Shown piece after piece: positions 39,516-48,482 of a stretch of DNA of 64,000 bases. Location of the stretch: contig NZ_AUDK01000020.1 of the NCBI RefSeq assembly GCF_000425425.1, positions 1 to 64,000 of the forward strand, written 5' to 3'. The position numbers were made by a program, and so were the translations under genes. The DNA is from Flavobacterium daejeonense DSM 17708 (GTDB lineage: Bacteria; Bacteroidota; Bacteroidia; Flavobacteriales; Flavobacteriaceae). The number at the start of each line of letters is the position of its first letter. The stretch's first letter is position 1. The notes under the pieces were generated by a model. The model had not been told where the DNA came from, ran no database searches, and saw only the letters and a program-made list of their open reading frames with translations.

Positions 39516-40304
39516 TTAAGGCTCCGGTTTTGATTCGTTTTTTTCATTTGCAACAACCTCATAATTCACCTCCTGGCTTGAAATGTAGTAGTTCGAAAAA
39601 CCATTAAATTCATCTTCTTCTTCAATTTTAGGAGGATTTACAAAATTTCCTTTCTCATCAAAACGCTGCATAAATTTATCATTCACCGGATTATAATCAG
39701 GCATTTCCCAATCGTATTTAGGTACTTTTTTAAATTCCGGAGTTTGATAATAGAGCGCCAAAAACAACCCGGTAATTAATCCGGCTAAATGCCCTTCCCA
39801 GGAAATTTTATCATCTCCCGAAGTCTCGGGATTGGGAAAAACATACCAAATCATTCCTCCGTACATCATAATTACCGTAAGTGACAACGCTACTAAACGA
39901 TAATATTTGGTAAAAATCCCTTTGAAAAAAATGAAAGAAAACAACACATAAATCAATCCGCTGGCACCTATATGATAACTATCTCTCCCAATTATCCACG
40001 TAATTGTTCCCGAAAACAAAACGCCATAAACAATTACTTTTAATGATAATTTAGAATAAAAAAACTGTAAGGCAGCCAATAAAACCAAAAGCGGAATGGA
40101 ATTATTATACAAATGATTCAAATCGGAATGAACAAACGGACTAAAAATAACTCCTTGTAAACCCGATAGCGTACGCGGAAGGATACCGTTTTCAATAAAA
40201 TCAAAATCGAATCGAATTTGAATCCAATACACAAACCACAGGAACAACACAAAAAAAAGTGGAAGTCCTATAACCGCATTCGTAAATTTGAAATTTTTAT
40301 CCAT
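39516..40304 (-). CDS. Rhomboid family intramembrane serine protease
   Basis: Membrane protease cleaving within transmembrane segments. 262 aa with about six hydrophobic segments. The catalytic serine is S115 in HIGASGLIY and the histidine H172 in WEGHLAGLITG; HSDLNHLYNN near residue 59 is the usual conserved loop. A hydrophilic, acidic tail of about 60 residues follows the last helix. A 16-bp palindrome lies inside the coding sequence at codons 158-163 (see 39816-39831). Confidence 0.9.
   Translation of the reverse strand: MDKNFKFTNAVIGLPLFFVLFLWFVYWIQIRFDFDFIENGILPRTLSGLQGVIFSPFVHSDLNHLYNNSIPLLVLLAALQFFYSKLSLKVIVYGVLFSGTITWIIGRDSYHIGASGLIYVLFSFIFFKGIFTKYYRLVALSLTVIMMYGGMIWYVFPNPETSGDDKISWEGHLAGLITGLFLALYYQTPEFKKVPKYDWEMPDYNPVNDKFMQRFDEKGNFVNPPKIEEEDEFNGFSNYYISSQEVNYEVVANEKNESKPEP
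39816..39831. repeat. TCCCGA palindrome inside the rhomboid coding sequence
   Basis: TCCCGAAGTCTCGGGA differs by one base from the intergenic copy at 4072-4087. Similar TCCC...GGGA units occur at 39466-39481 and 40464-40481. Here it encodes NPETSG in the loop before the catalytic-histidine helix. Confidence 0.55.
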
Positions 40305-40397
40305 GTTTATCTTTTTAAGAAAACCAAAGCAATTATAAAACCAATTACAATATAATGCTATTTTGTCATAAAGTTAAATTGCTAATTCGAATATTAG

Positions 40398-40428
40398 TTG
40401 ATTTGGTAGCTATAATATCCTAAATTTG
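40398..40428 (+). promoter_or_regulatory. rarA promoter (TTG-N20-TAAATTTG)
   Basis: TTG at 40398-40400 and TAAATTTG at 40421-40428. The leader of about 70 bases contains the stem AATCTGA/TCAGATT (40439-40454) and the TCCC...GGGA unit. Confidence 0.6.
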
Positions 40429-40503
40429 AATATTCAAATCTGATTTCAGATTAAAGAATAAAATCCCGACAACCTTAGGGATTGATTTCAGAATTATACG
40501 AAA

Positions 40504-41781
40504 ATGGAAGCACCTTTAGCAGAACGCATACGCCCGAAAAAATTAGATGAATATATCAGTCAGTTGCATTTGGTTGGCCCCAATGGCTCATTGACGCAAC
40601 AAATTGCCAAAGGAATTATTCCTTCTTTAATTTTTTGGGGACCTCCCGGAACCGGAAAAACCACTTTAGCACAGATTATTGCGCAGGAATCACAACGTCC
40701 TTTTTTTGTTTTAAGCGCTATCAATTCGGGAGTTAAAGACATTCGGGAAGTTATTGATAAAGCCAAGCAAAGCGGCGGACTTTTTACTGCTAAAAATCCG
40801 ATTTTATTTATTGATGAGATTCATCGCTTTAGCAAATCGCAACAGGATTCGCTATTAGCTGCCGTTGAAAAAGGTTGGATAACATTGGTAGGTGCTACAA
40901 CCGAAAATCCAAGTTTCGAAGTGATTCCCGCTTTATTATCGCGTTGTCAGGTTTACATTCTTAATGCATTTACCAAAACAGATTTAATTGCACTTTTGGA
41001 ACGTGCCATGAAAACTGATGTTTACCTAAAAGACAAAAACATTCAACTCAAAGAAACCGAAGCCTTACTGCGACTTTCAGGCGGCGACGGACGCAAACTG
41101 TTGAATATTTTCGAATTAGTTATCAATGCATCTGCTGCCGAAGAAATTATCATTACCAATAATCGCGTTTTAGAATTAGTACAGCAAAACACCGTGTTGT
41201 ATGACAAAACAGGCGAACAACATTATGACATTATTTCGGCTTTTATCAAATCCATCCGTGGAAGCGATCCAAATGGAGCTGTATATTGGCTGGCCCGAAT
41301 GATTGAAGGCGGCGAAGATGTAAAATTTATCGCCCGAAGATTGCTTATTTCGGCCAGTGAAGACATTGGAAATGCCAATCCAACAGCTTTAATTATGGCC
41401 AATAATACCTTTCAGGCAGTAACTACCATTGGGTATCCAGAAAGCCGAATTCTTCTCAGTCAATGCGCCATTTATCTCGCAACTTCTCCAAAAAGTAATG
41501 CTTCTTATATGGCTATCAATACGGCGCAACAAATTGTAAAACAAACTGGCGATTTGTCGGTTCCAATTCATTTGCGGAACGCACCAACCAAATTAATGAA
41601 AGAATTAGGCTATGGCGAAGAGTACAAATATTCACATGATTATGCCAATAATTTTGCTGAACAGGAATATTTACCTGATGAAATAAAAAATACGCCGATC
41701 TATGTTCCCGGAAATAATTCCAGAGAAAATTCTACACGGGAATTCCTTAAAAACAGATGGAAAGATAAATATGGATATTAA
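40504..41781 (+). CDS. rarA: Replication-associated recombination protein RarA (MgsA)
   Basis: Clamp-loader-like AAA+ ATPase acting at stalled forks. 425 aa with Walker A GPPGTGKT (46-53), Walker [11 protein letters not shown], sensor 1 GATTENPSF, then the helical lid and the C-terminal tetramerisation domain ([38 protein letters not shown]). Length is slightly short but complete. Confidence 0.95.
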   Translation: MEAPLAERIRPKKLDEYISQLHLVGPNGSLTQQIAKGIIPSLIFWGPPGTGKTTLAQIIAQESQRPFFVLSAINSGVKDIREVIDKAKQSGGLFTAKNPILFIDEIHRFSKSQQDSLLAAVEKGWITLVGATTENPSFEVIPALLSRCQVYILNAFTKTDLIALLERAMKTDVYLKDKNIQLKETEALLRLSGGDGRKLLNIFELVINASAAEEIIITNNRVLELVQQNTVLYDKTGEQHYDIISAFIKSIRGSDPNGAVYWLARMIEGGEDVKFIARRLLISASEDIGNANPTALIMANNTFQAVTTIGYPESRILLSQCAIYLATSPKSNASYMAINTAQQIVKQTGDLSVPIHLRNAPTKLMKELGYGEEYKYSHDYANNFAEQEYLPDEIKNTPIYVPGNNSRENSTREFLKNRWKDKYGY

Positions 41782-41818
41782 AAAAAAAAAAAACAGCTTT
41801 CAATTTTATTTTGAAAGC
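41781..41818 (-). terminator. Bidirectional terminator between rarA and the radC operon
   Basis: GCTTTCAA pairs with TTGAAAGC; on the minus strand at least ten Ts follow. It serves the minus-strand operon and lies immediately after rarA. Confidence 0.8.
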
Positions 41819-41827
41819 CGCTTTCTA

Positions 41828-42571
41828 TTAAAACTTAACGTTTATTTTTTCAGAAACTAATTGGTCATTTTGATAAAATTCAAAAAACCACTGATTGTCT
41901 TTTTTCACTAAAACCCCTTCTTGGCTGCCTTTTTGAGCCAAAAAAGAATTTGCATCCGAAGTTTTAAAAATTTTCATAATCACACTTGGTTTGCTATCAA
42001 TTAACTGATAATTTCCACCTGCCAATGGTTGTGCAAAGAGCATTTCGTTTGGATCGATTACCGGATTAACAACTGTTTGAGGAGTCACTACCACTGCCGG
42101 AACAACTTCTTTTACTTTTTCAACTTTTTGTTCTACGGCTGCATTTTGACCTCCATTATATAGATATTCCAATTCATAAACAGAAGTAAAAGCTTTATTC
42201 AGGGCATCATTGTAAGCTACCTGAAAATCCTTCTCACGACTCATTCCAATTTCAGACTGATACACAATTTTGCCATAACAATCTTTAAAAGTCACATACA
42301 ATTTAGTTGCTAAAAAAGCACCTTCTTTTACAATATCATAATTCAAAACCGCACAACGATTAATCCCATCCGGAACAACCTGATTAGAATAATACACATC
42401 AAAACCTACTTTATTCAAATTATATTTAGACAAAGTAGACATTCTATATTGATTTTCTGATTTTAAGAAATCAAATTTTAAAGGAACAATTACCGTTTTG
42501 TAATCATTTAAAGATTGGGCAAAGCTAAAGCCGGAAACCAGCAATAACAGTAACAAAAATTGTTTTTTCAT
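41828..42571 (-). CDS. Secreted or periplasmic protein of unknown function
   Basis: 247 aa with a signal peptide (MKKQFLLLLLLVSGFSFAQ, cleavage near residue 18). The mature part starts SLNDYKTVIVPLKFDFLKSENQYRMSTLSKY, typical of a Flavobacteriaceae-specific protein set; a Val/Pro/Glu-rich linker (residues about 145-170) joins a second small domain with NYQLIDSKPSVIMKIFKTS. No known domain recognised. It is 3 bp after the YjjG-like gene. Confidence 0.8.
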   Translation of the reverse strand: MKKQFLLLLLLVSGFSFAQSLNDYKTVIVPLKFDFLKSENQYRMSTLSKYNLNKVGFDVYYSNQVVPDGINRCAVLNYDIVKEGAFLATKLYVTFKDCYGKIVYQSEIGMSREKDFQVAYNDALNKAFTSVYELEYLYNGGQNAAVEQKVEKVKEVVPAVVVTPQTVVNPVIDPNEMLFAQPLAGGNYQLIDSKPSVIMKIFKTSDANSFLAQKGSQEGVLVKKDNQWFFEFYQNDQLVSEKINVKF

Positions 42572-42574
42572 AAT

Positions 42575-43264
42575 TTATAAATAATTTTTAAGTTCTAACA
42601 AATGGTTGATTTGTTTAATATTGCTGTCCACAGCTTGATGATTTTCATTAAAATAAATCGCATCGATTCCAAATTCCAAAGCGCCTAAAACATCGGCTTC
42701 TATAGAATCGCCTATCATGATGCTGTTTTCTTTTTTGGCCGCAGCCAAATCTAAAGCATATTCAAAAATAATCGGATTTGGTTTTTTAACCCCGGCCATT
42801 TCCGAATTGGTTATCGTAGAAAAATAAGCATTCAAATTAGCATTTTTCAATTTCTTATCCTGAACCTGAGCAAATCCGTTGGTAATTAAATGCAATTTAT
42901 ATTTTCCTCTCAAATAATCTAAAATTTCCAATGTTCCGTCAAAAAGATGGTTATGTTCCGTCAGCAAATCGATATATTCCTGCGAAATAAAATCAATTTC
43001 CAAATCGGAAATCATGTAACCCAAAGCATCAAAAGACAATTTCAATCGATCGTATCGCAGCTGTTGATGGGTGATTTTATCATACTGATACAATTTCCAA
43101 CAGGACTGATTTATTGGAATGTAATGCTTAATAAAATCATCAATGCCAACTTCGGGATGATTTTGAGCAAAAATTTTCTCAAAAGTAATCTTTGAATTTT
43201 TATCAAAATCCCAAAGTGTATGATCTAAATCAAAAAAAACATTTTTTATATTCTCAATTTTCAT
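42575..43264 (-). CDS. HAD-superfamily nucleotidase, YjjG type
   Basis: Probable house-cleaning pyrimidine 5'-nucleotidase. 229 aa with HAD motif I FFDLDHTLWDF (D12, D14), motif II LHLITNGF, and motifs III/IV KKPNPIIFEYAL and MIGDSIEADVLGALEFGID. Second gene of the radC operon. Confidence 0.9.
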   Translation of the reverse strand: MKIENIKNVFFDLDHTLWDFDKNSKITFEKIFAQNHPEVGIDDFIKHYIPINQSCWKLYQYDKITHQQLRYDRLKLSFDALGYMISDLEIDFISQEYIDLLTEHNHLFDGTLEILDYLRGKYKLHLITNGFAQVQDKKLKNANLNAYFSTITNSEMAGVKKPNPIIFEYALDLAAAKKENSIMIGDSIEADVLGALEFGIDAIYFNENHQAVDSNIKQINHLLELKNYL

Positions 43265-43273
43265 TGCTCTTCT

Positions 43274-43966
43274 TTAAAAAATCCCTTCATCGGCAAAACT
43301 AAAATAGTTCCTTTCGGTCACAATCAAATGATCCAAAACTTTTATATCCAAACTATCTCCGGCAATTTTTAGTTTCTTTGTAAGTTGCTTGTCGGCATCG
43401 CTGGGAATCAAAGTTCCCGAAGGATGATTGTGACACAAAATCAAAGCTGTTGCACCTTTTTCAAACGCCATTTTAAAAACCAACCGAACATCAACCAAGG
43501 TTCCGGTTATTCCTCCCACGCTCATTTGCGCTTTCGAAATGACTTTATTGGAATTATTCAAATATAAAATCCAAAACTCTTCGTGTGGCAATTCGCCAAT
43601 AATAGGCTGCATGATTTCAAAAACCGACTTACTCGATGTAATTTTATCCAACTCCTGGGCTTCCTCTGCCCTTCTTCTTCTTCCCAACTCCATCGAAGCC
43701 ATTATCGAAATAGCTTTAGCTTCTCCAATTCCTTTAAATTGCATCAGTTGTGCCATCGACAATTTGCCTAAAGCATTCAAATTATTCTGAACACTTCCTA
43801 AAATTCTTTTACTTAAATCGACCGCCGATTCATTCCGACTTCCGGAACCAATCAAAATAGCAATTAATTCGGCATCGCTTAACGCAGCCTTGCCTTTAAG
43901 CATTAATTTTTCTCTGGGCTTGTCGTCTTCTGACCAATTTCGAATGGGGAAATGATTGTTTTCCAT
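43274..43966 (-). CDS. radC: RadC-family JAMM-domain protein
   Basis: 230 aa with an N-terminal helix-hairpin-helix region (KFKGIGEAKAISIMASMELGRR) and a C-terminal JAB/JAMM metalloprotease-like domain: the H-x-H of LCHNHPSGTLIPSDAD is H179 and H181. RadC's once-proposed repair role is doubtful; the molecular function remains unknown. First gene of a three-gene operon. Confidence 0.93.
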   Translation of the reverse strand: MENNHFPIRNWSEDDKPREKLMLKGKAALSDAELIAILIGSGSRNESAVDLSKRILGSVQNNLNALGKLSMAQLMQFKGIGEAKAISIMASMELGRRRRAEEAQELDKITSSKSVFEIMQPIIGELPHEEFWILYLNNSNKVISKAQMSVGGITGTLVDVRLVFKMAFEKGATALILCHNHPSGTLIPSDADKQLTKKLKIAGDSLDIKVLDHLIVTERNYFSFADEGIF

Positions 43967-44090
43967 AACAAAAGATTTAGTTTACAGCAAATTACTTTAC
44001 GAATATAAGACTAAATCCTTTAATTAAAATTAGTTTTCTTACACCAAAAATAAACGAATGAGATTTATTTATACCTAAAAAAATCTTAAT

Positions 44091-45446
44091 TTACTGCACT
44101 AATTCCTTTACTTCATCAAAATTCAATCCACCATAATTTCCGGAACTCATCAACAATAAAGCCGAATTATCTAAATTTCTGCTGAACAAATAATCCTTAA
44201 ATTCCTTTGGATTGGTATAAATAATCAAATCTTCACGATTGAAAGCCTTCGCAATTTGCTGATAAGTTACCTCTTCAAGTTGCTTAATTTTAACCGCATC
44301 CGGTGAATAAAATACAACTGCCACATCGGCATGATCCAAAGCCCCTTCGTATTCTTTTAAAAATTCGGCATTTAAACTACTGTAAGTATGCAATTCTAAA
44401 CAGGCAATCAAAGTATGATCAGGATATTGTTCTTTTACCGCCTTAGTTGTAGCAGCCACTTTACTTGGTGAATGTGCAAAATCTTTATAAGCAACTTTCC
44501 CTTTTCCTTCGGCAATTTTTTCCAAACGTTTAGAAGCACCTTTAAAACTGGCAATTGCTTCATAAAAATCAGCTTCATCAACTCCCATATTTTGACAAAT
44601 CCATTTGGCTCCGGCCAAATTATTCAGATTGTGCGCTCCGAAAACTTCTATTGGCATATCGCCTTCGGGAGTTTCCAGCAAGGTTATACCGTTTTCAACT
44701 TTATAATTTGGCGTATGATAGGCTATTTTTCGAATTGGATTAGTCGCCGCTTCAGCTACGCGTTTTACTTCCGAATCATTTTCGTTATACACTAAAATTC
44801 CTCCGTTGGTAATTTTGCCAATAAAAATTTCAAATTGCTCTACATAATTTTCATAAGTTGGAAACACATTAATATGATCCCAGGCGATACCGGAAATCAA
44901 TGCAATATTAGGTTGGTACAAATGAAATTTTGGTCTTCTGTCAATTGGCGAAGACAAATATTCATCCCCTTCCAAAACCATAAAATCATTTTCTTCGGTA
45001 AGATGCACCATCGTATCAAATCCTTCTAACTGCGCACCCACCATATAATCCACTTCAATGCCGTGATAATGCATCACGTGCAAAACCATCGAAGTAATGG
45101 TAGTTTTCCCGTGCGAACCACCAATAACTACTCGGGTTTTGTTCTTAGACTGTTCGTATAAAAACTCCGGATAAGAATAAATTTTCAATCTCAATTCCTG
45201 TGCTTTCAATAATTCCGGATTATCTGCTTTGGCATGCATTCCTAAAATTACCGCATCAATATCGGTTGTAATTTTCTCCGGAAACCAACCCAATTCAGCC
45301 GGTAAAATTCCTTTTTTTTCTAAACGTGATTTGGATGGTTCAAAAATCGCATCGTCACTACCCGTTACCTGATATCCTTTATTATGCAAGGCTAAGGCCA
45401 AATTGTGCATGGCACTTCCGCCAATAGCTATAAAATGTGTTTTCAT
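44091..45446 (-). CDS. mpl: Mur ligase, Mpl type (UDP-MurNAc:tripeptide recycling ligase)
   Basis: Attaches recycled L-Ala-D-Glu-meso-Dap to UDP-MurNAc. 451 aa with the three Mur-ligase domains: N-terminal Rossmann (FIAIGGSAMHNLALALHNKGYQVTGSDD), central ATP-binding domain with P-loop GGSHGKTT (109-116) and the metal-binding EGDEYLSS, and the C-terminal domain (DFAHSPSKVAATTKAVKEQYP). The Mpl assignment over MurC rests on the N-terminal pattern and length. It is 24 bp after the TPR gene. Confidence 0.85.
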   Translation of the reverse strand: MKTHFIAIGGSAMHNLALALHNKGYQVTGSDDAIFEPSKSRLEKKGILPAELGWFPEKITTDIDAVILGMHAKADNPELLKAQELRLKIYSYPEFLYEQSKNKTRVVIGGSHGKTTITSMVLHVMHYHGIEVDYMVGAQLEGFDTMVHLTEENDFMVLEGDEYLSSPIDRRPKFHLYQPNIALISGIAWDHINVFPTYENYVEQFEIFIGKITNGGILVYNENDSEVKRVAEAATNPIRKIAYHTPNYKVENGITLLETPEGDMPIEVFGAHNLNNLAGAKWICQNMGVDEADFYEAIASFKGASKRLEKIAEGKGKVAYKDFAHSPSKVAATTKAVKEQYPDHTLIACLELHTYSSLNAEFLKEYEGALDHADVAVVFYSPDAVKIKQLEEVTYQQIAKAFNREDLIIYTNPKEFKDYLFSRNLDNSALLLMSSGNYGGLNFDEVKELVQ

Positions 45447-45470
45447 ATTAGTTATCGCTTATGCGTAAAT

Positions 45471-46169
45471 TTAATTGTCATTTTTCTTTTTATATTCTTC
45501 TAAAACCGCTTGTGCTTTATCGGGTGATTTCATTTTATTGGCATACAAATTGGCCAATTTTTGATAGGTTTTCTTCGAATTTCCCACGACAATTGCTTTT
45601 TTATAATGCTGTTCTGCCTTTGCATATCTTTTAAAATATTCTTCAATATGACCTCGGGATAAATAACCGTCAACGGCTGAAATTTTAGACAACTCATTCG
45701 AATATTGAATTGCTTTTTTTTCACTTCCGCCTAAAATTCCCGGTAACTGAAGATAGAGTTCTATCAAAGCCCATCTGGCTTCAATGTGTTTAGGATTTAA
45801 TTCTATCGCTTTTTCAAAATTAGATTGTACTTCATCAATCATTCCTAAAGCCTTGAATTTACTCACTTCTAGAGCTTTCATTCCCAAAACTCCACCGTAT
45901 TTAAAATAAAAATTAGCTTCTGAAGGTCTGGCTTTTTTTAATTTCCCATAATACCACAGCGCTTCATCCCAGTCTTTACTGTGTCCTGCAATATCTCCTA
46001 AATATTCGATTATTTTTATATTGGATGGATTTTTCTTCAGAAGCACTTCAAACATAGGCTTAGCTTGTTCTAATTTTCCTTCTTCAAATAATTGCTGGGC
46101 TTTCTCCAAATTTACCTGAGAAAAAACCAACATTGGGAATAAAAAAAATACCAGCAAAATATGTTTCAT
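45471..46169 (-). CDS. Secreted tetratricopeptide-repeat protein
   Basis: 232 aa. A signal peptide (MKHILLVFFLFPMLVFS) precedes TPR units: LEKAQQLFEEGKLEQAKPMFEVLLKKNPS, WDEALWYYGKLKKARPSEANFYFKYG, VQSNFEKAIELNPKHIEARWALIELYLQLPG and YAKAEQHYKKAIVVG. Periplasmic scaffold is the likely role; partner unknown. A TAAATTTG -7 box lies 15 bp upstream at 46184-46191. Confidence 0.85.
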   Translation of the reverse strand: MKHILLVFFLFPMLVFSQVNLEKAQQLFEEGKLEQAKPMFEVLLKKNPSNIKIIEYLGDIAGHSKDWDEALWYYGKLKKARPSEANFYFKYGGVLGMKALEVSKFKALGMIDEVQSNFEKAIELNPKHIEARWALIELYLQLPGILGGSEKKAIQYSNELSKISAVDGYLSRGHIEEYFKRYAKAEQHYKKAIVVGNSKKTYQKLANLYANKMKSPDKAQAVLEEYKKKNDN

Positions 46170-46183
46170 TTTCCAAAAATAAG

Positions 46184-46191
46184 CAAATTTA
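46184..46191 (-). promoter_or_regulatory. -7 box of the TPR-mpl operon
   Basis: TAAATTTG on the minus strand, 14 bp before the start of the TPR gene. Confidence 0.45.
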
Positions 46192-46368
46192 AAAGCATTC
46201 TACAAAATTTTATCTCTTATAAAAAACTTAAAAAAATAACGAATTAGCAATCTTAAATCAACTTTACCATAACACCGGCTTTTTAGTTTTGTATCATAAA
46301 AATGGGAAGCTGAATTTTAGCTTTCGCAAAAGTACAAAATGTTAATTCTTGCATTTTAAGCTACATCT

Positions 46369-47358
46369 ATGAAAATATTCTATGCCATTCAGGCAACAGG
46401 AAACGGTCACATTAGCAGAGCCACCCAATTGTATCCTTATCTTCAAAAATTTGGCGAAGTCGATTTTTTCTTAAGTGGCAGCAACGCCAGTTTAGACCTC
46501 AAATTACCTATTCAATACAAAAGCAAAGGTTGCAGCCTGCATTACAGCAAATGTGGCGGATTGAATTATTGGGAAATAGCCAAAAACATTCGACCACGCC
46601 AAATTTACAAAGATGCCGACGCACTTCCGTTAAAAAAATATGATGTTATTATCAATGATTTTGATTCCATTACGTCGCTGGCCTGTAAAATACAAAAGGT
46701 TCATTCGGTGCAACTGGGACATCAGGCGAGTTTTATTTCCCCGGAAACTCCCAGACCGGAAAAAAAGAGCATTATGGGCGAAATGATTTTAAAACATTAC
46801 GCTTCGGCTCCCAAAAACATTGGTTTGCATTTTGAAAAATACGACTCTTTCATTCTGCCTCCGATTATCAAAGACGAAATAGTTCAGGCAACACCATCGA
46901 ATTTAAAGCACATTACGGTTTATTTACCCTCTTTTGACAAAGATTGTCTGGAAAAAGCCTTTAACAAAGTTTCAGATGTTCATTTTCACTGGTTTTTACA
47001 GGGAATTGAATTCAAACACACCATAGGCAACATCACCTATTTCCCAGTAAATCAGAAAAAATTTAATGAAAGTCTCATTTCCTGTGAAGGCATTATCACC
47101 GGCGGCGGATTTGAAACTCCGGCAGAAGCTTTGTATTTGGGAAAAAAAATACTTTCGATTCCCATCAAAGATCACTACGAACAGGAATGTAATGCGGCAG
47201 CCTTGAAAAAAATGGGCGTTCCTGTAATTTATAATGTCGGCAAAAATTTCAATGAAATCATCGAAAACTGGCTCAGTCAAACTATTATTTACCCAAAAAT
47301 ACAAGCCAACAATATTCCGGAAACTTTAGAATATTTGTTTGATACTTACAGAGATTAA
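46369..47358 (+). CDS. GT-B glycosyltransferase family protein (MJ1255/VC2487-like)
   Basis: 329 aa. N-terminal KIFYAIQATGNGHISRATQLYPYL carries the glycine-rich GT-B start; C-terminal EGIITGGGFETPAEALYLGKKILSIPIKDHYEQECNAAALKKMG is the nucleotide-sugar binding half of the GT28/MurG-like fold. Substrates are unknown. It stands alone, convergent with obg, sharing a bidirectional terminator. Confidence 0.85.
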   Translation: MKIFYAIQATGNGHISRATQLYPYLQKFGEVDFFLSGSNASLDLKLPIQYKSKGCSLHYSKCGGLNYWEIAKNIRPRQIYKDADALPLKKYDVIINDFDSITSLACKIQKVHSVQLGHQASFISPETPRPEKKSIMGEMILKHYASAPKNIGLHFEKYDSFILPPIIKDEIVQATPSNLKHITVYLPSFDKDCLEKAFNKVSDVHFHWFLQGIEFKHTIGNITYFPVNQKKFNESLISCEGIITGGGFETPAEALYLGKKILSIPIKDHYEQECNAAALKKMGVPVIYNVGKNFNEIIENWLSQTIIYPKIQANNIPETLEYLFDTYRD

Positions 47359-47398
47359 AAAAACCACTAAAGAATCTAATTCCTTAGTGGTTTTTTTT
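47358..47398. terminator. Bidirectional terminator between the glycosyltransferase and obg
   Basis: AAAACCACTAA pairs with TTAGTGGTTTT over a 14-base loop, with A and T tracts on either side, so it works in both directions. Confidence 0.9.
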
Positions 47399-47415
47399 AT
47401 GGTGAAAAATACCAT

Positions 47416-48417
47416 CTACTCGTTCAGCATTTTCCAAAGTTTATCTTTTAGTTCCGTCAATCCTTGTTGGGCTACAGATGAAATAAACATATATGGTATA
47501 TCTTTAAAAGCTTCGTCTAATTCTACTTTCAATTCGGCTTTCAATTCGTCATCGAGCATATCACATTTGGTAATAATCAAAAGACGTTCTTTGTCGAGCA
47601 TTTCCGGATTATACTTGGTCAATTCGTTAACCAAAATATCATATTCAGCCCTGATATCCGGCGTATCTACCGGAACCATAAACAACAAAGTCGAATTACG
47701 CTCAATATGACGCAGGAAATAATGTCCTAAACCTTTACCTTCGGCTGCACCCTCTATAATTCCGGGAATATCGGCAATTACAAAAGACTGAAAATCGCGG
47801 TAAGAAACAATTCCTAAGTTTGGTTTTAAGGTTGTAAACGGATAATCGGCAATTTTAGGTTTGGCAGAAGTCAAAACGGAAAGCAACGTCGATTTTCCTG
47901 CATTCGGAAAGCCTACTAAACCTACATCAGCCAAAACTTTCAACTCTAAAATTACGTCCATTTCCATTCCCGGCAATCCCGGTTGCGCATAACGTGGCGT
48001 TTGATTCGTAGAACTTCTGAAATGCCAGTTTCCTAATCCACCTTTTCCACCTTTGGCTAAAATTTTACGCTCGCCGTCTTCAGTGATTTCAAATAATACT
48101 TCTCCGGAATCTTTATCCCGCACCACAGTTCCCAGCGGCACTTCAATATATTTATCCTCTCCGTCTGCTCCGGTACTACGGTCGCTTCCGCCATCACCAC
48201 CATGTCCGGCTTTGATGTGGCGGGCAAATTTTAAATGAAACAAAGTCCAAAGTCCTTTATTTCCCACTAAAACCACGTGTCCTCCGCGTCCTCCGTCTCC
48301 TCCGTCAGGACCTCCTTTTTCAATAAATTTCTCTCTATGTAAATGCGTAGACCCCTTTCCTCCTTTTCCGGACGAAACATATATTTTTACGTAATCTACA
48401 AAATTTCCCTCTGTCAT
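47416..48417 (-). CDS. obg: GTPase Obg (ObgE/CgtA)
   Basis: Ribosome-assembly and stress GTPase. 333 aa with the glycine-rich Obg fold ([38 protein letters not shown]) and a G domain ([52 protein letters not shown]). No C-terminal OCT extension. Last gene of the hpt-adk-CNNM-obg stretch. Confidence 0.96.
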   Translation of the reverse strand: MTEGNFVDYVKIYVSSGKGGKGSTHLHREKFIEKGGPDGGDGGRGGHVVLVGNKGLWTLFHLKFARHIKAGHGGDGGSDRSTGADGEDKYIEVPLGTVVRDKDSGEVLFEITEDGERKILAKGGKGGLGNWHFRSSTNQTPRYAQPGLPGMEMDVILELKVLADVGLVGFPNAGKSTLLSVLTSAKPKIADYPFTTLKPNLGIVSYRDFQSFVIADIPGIIEGAAEGKGLGHYFLRHIERNSTLLFMVPVDTPDIRAEYDILVNELTKYNPEMLDKERLLIITKCDMLDDELKAELKVELDEAFKDIPYMFISSVAQQGLTELKDKLWKMLNE

Positions 48418-48430
48418 TTCTTTTAGTATT

Positions 48431-48482
48431 CAGTTTACAGTGGCCAGTAGTCAGCTTGTTTACTGAACATGACCATTGATCA
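48431..48482. repeat. Strand-switched heptad array between the CNNM gene and obg
   Basis: Four exact 7-base units CAGTTTA CAGTGGC, CAGTAGT and CAGCTTG are followed by opposite-type units with TGA every six or seven bases (ACTGAACATGACCATTGATC). It starts 14 bp before the obg gene and ends at the stop codon of the CNNM gene. Confidence 0.65.
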
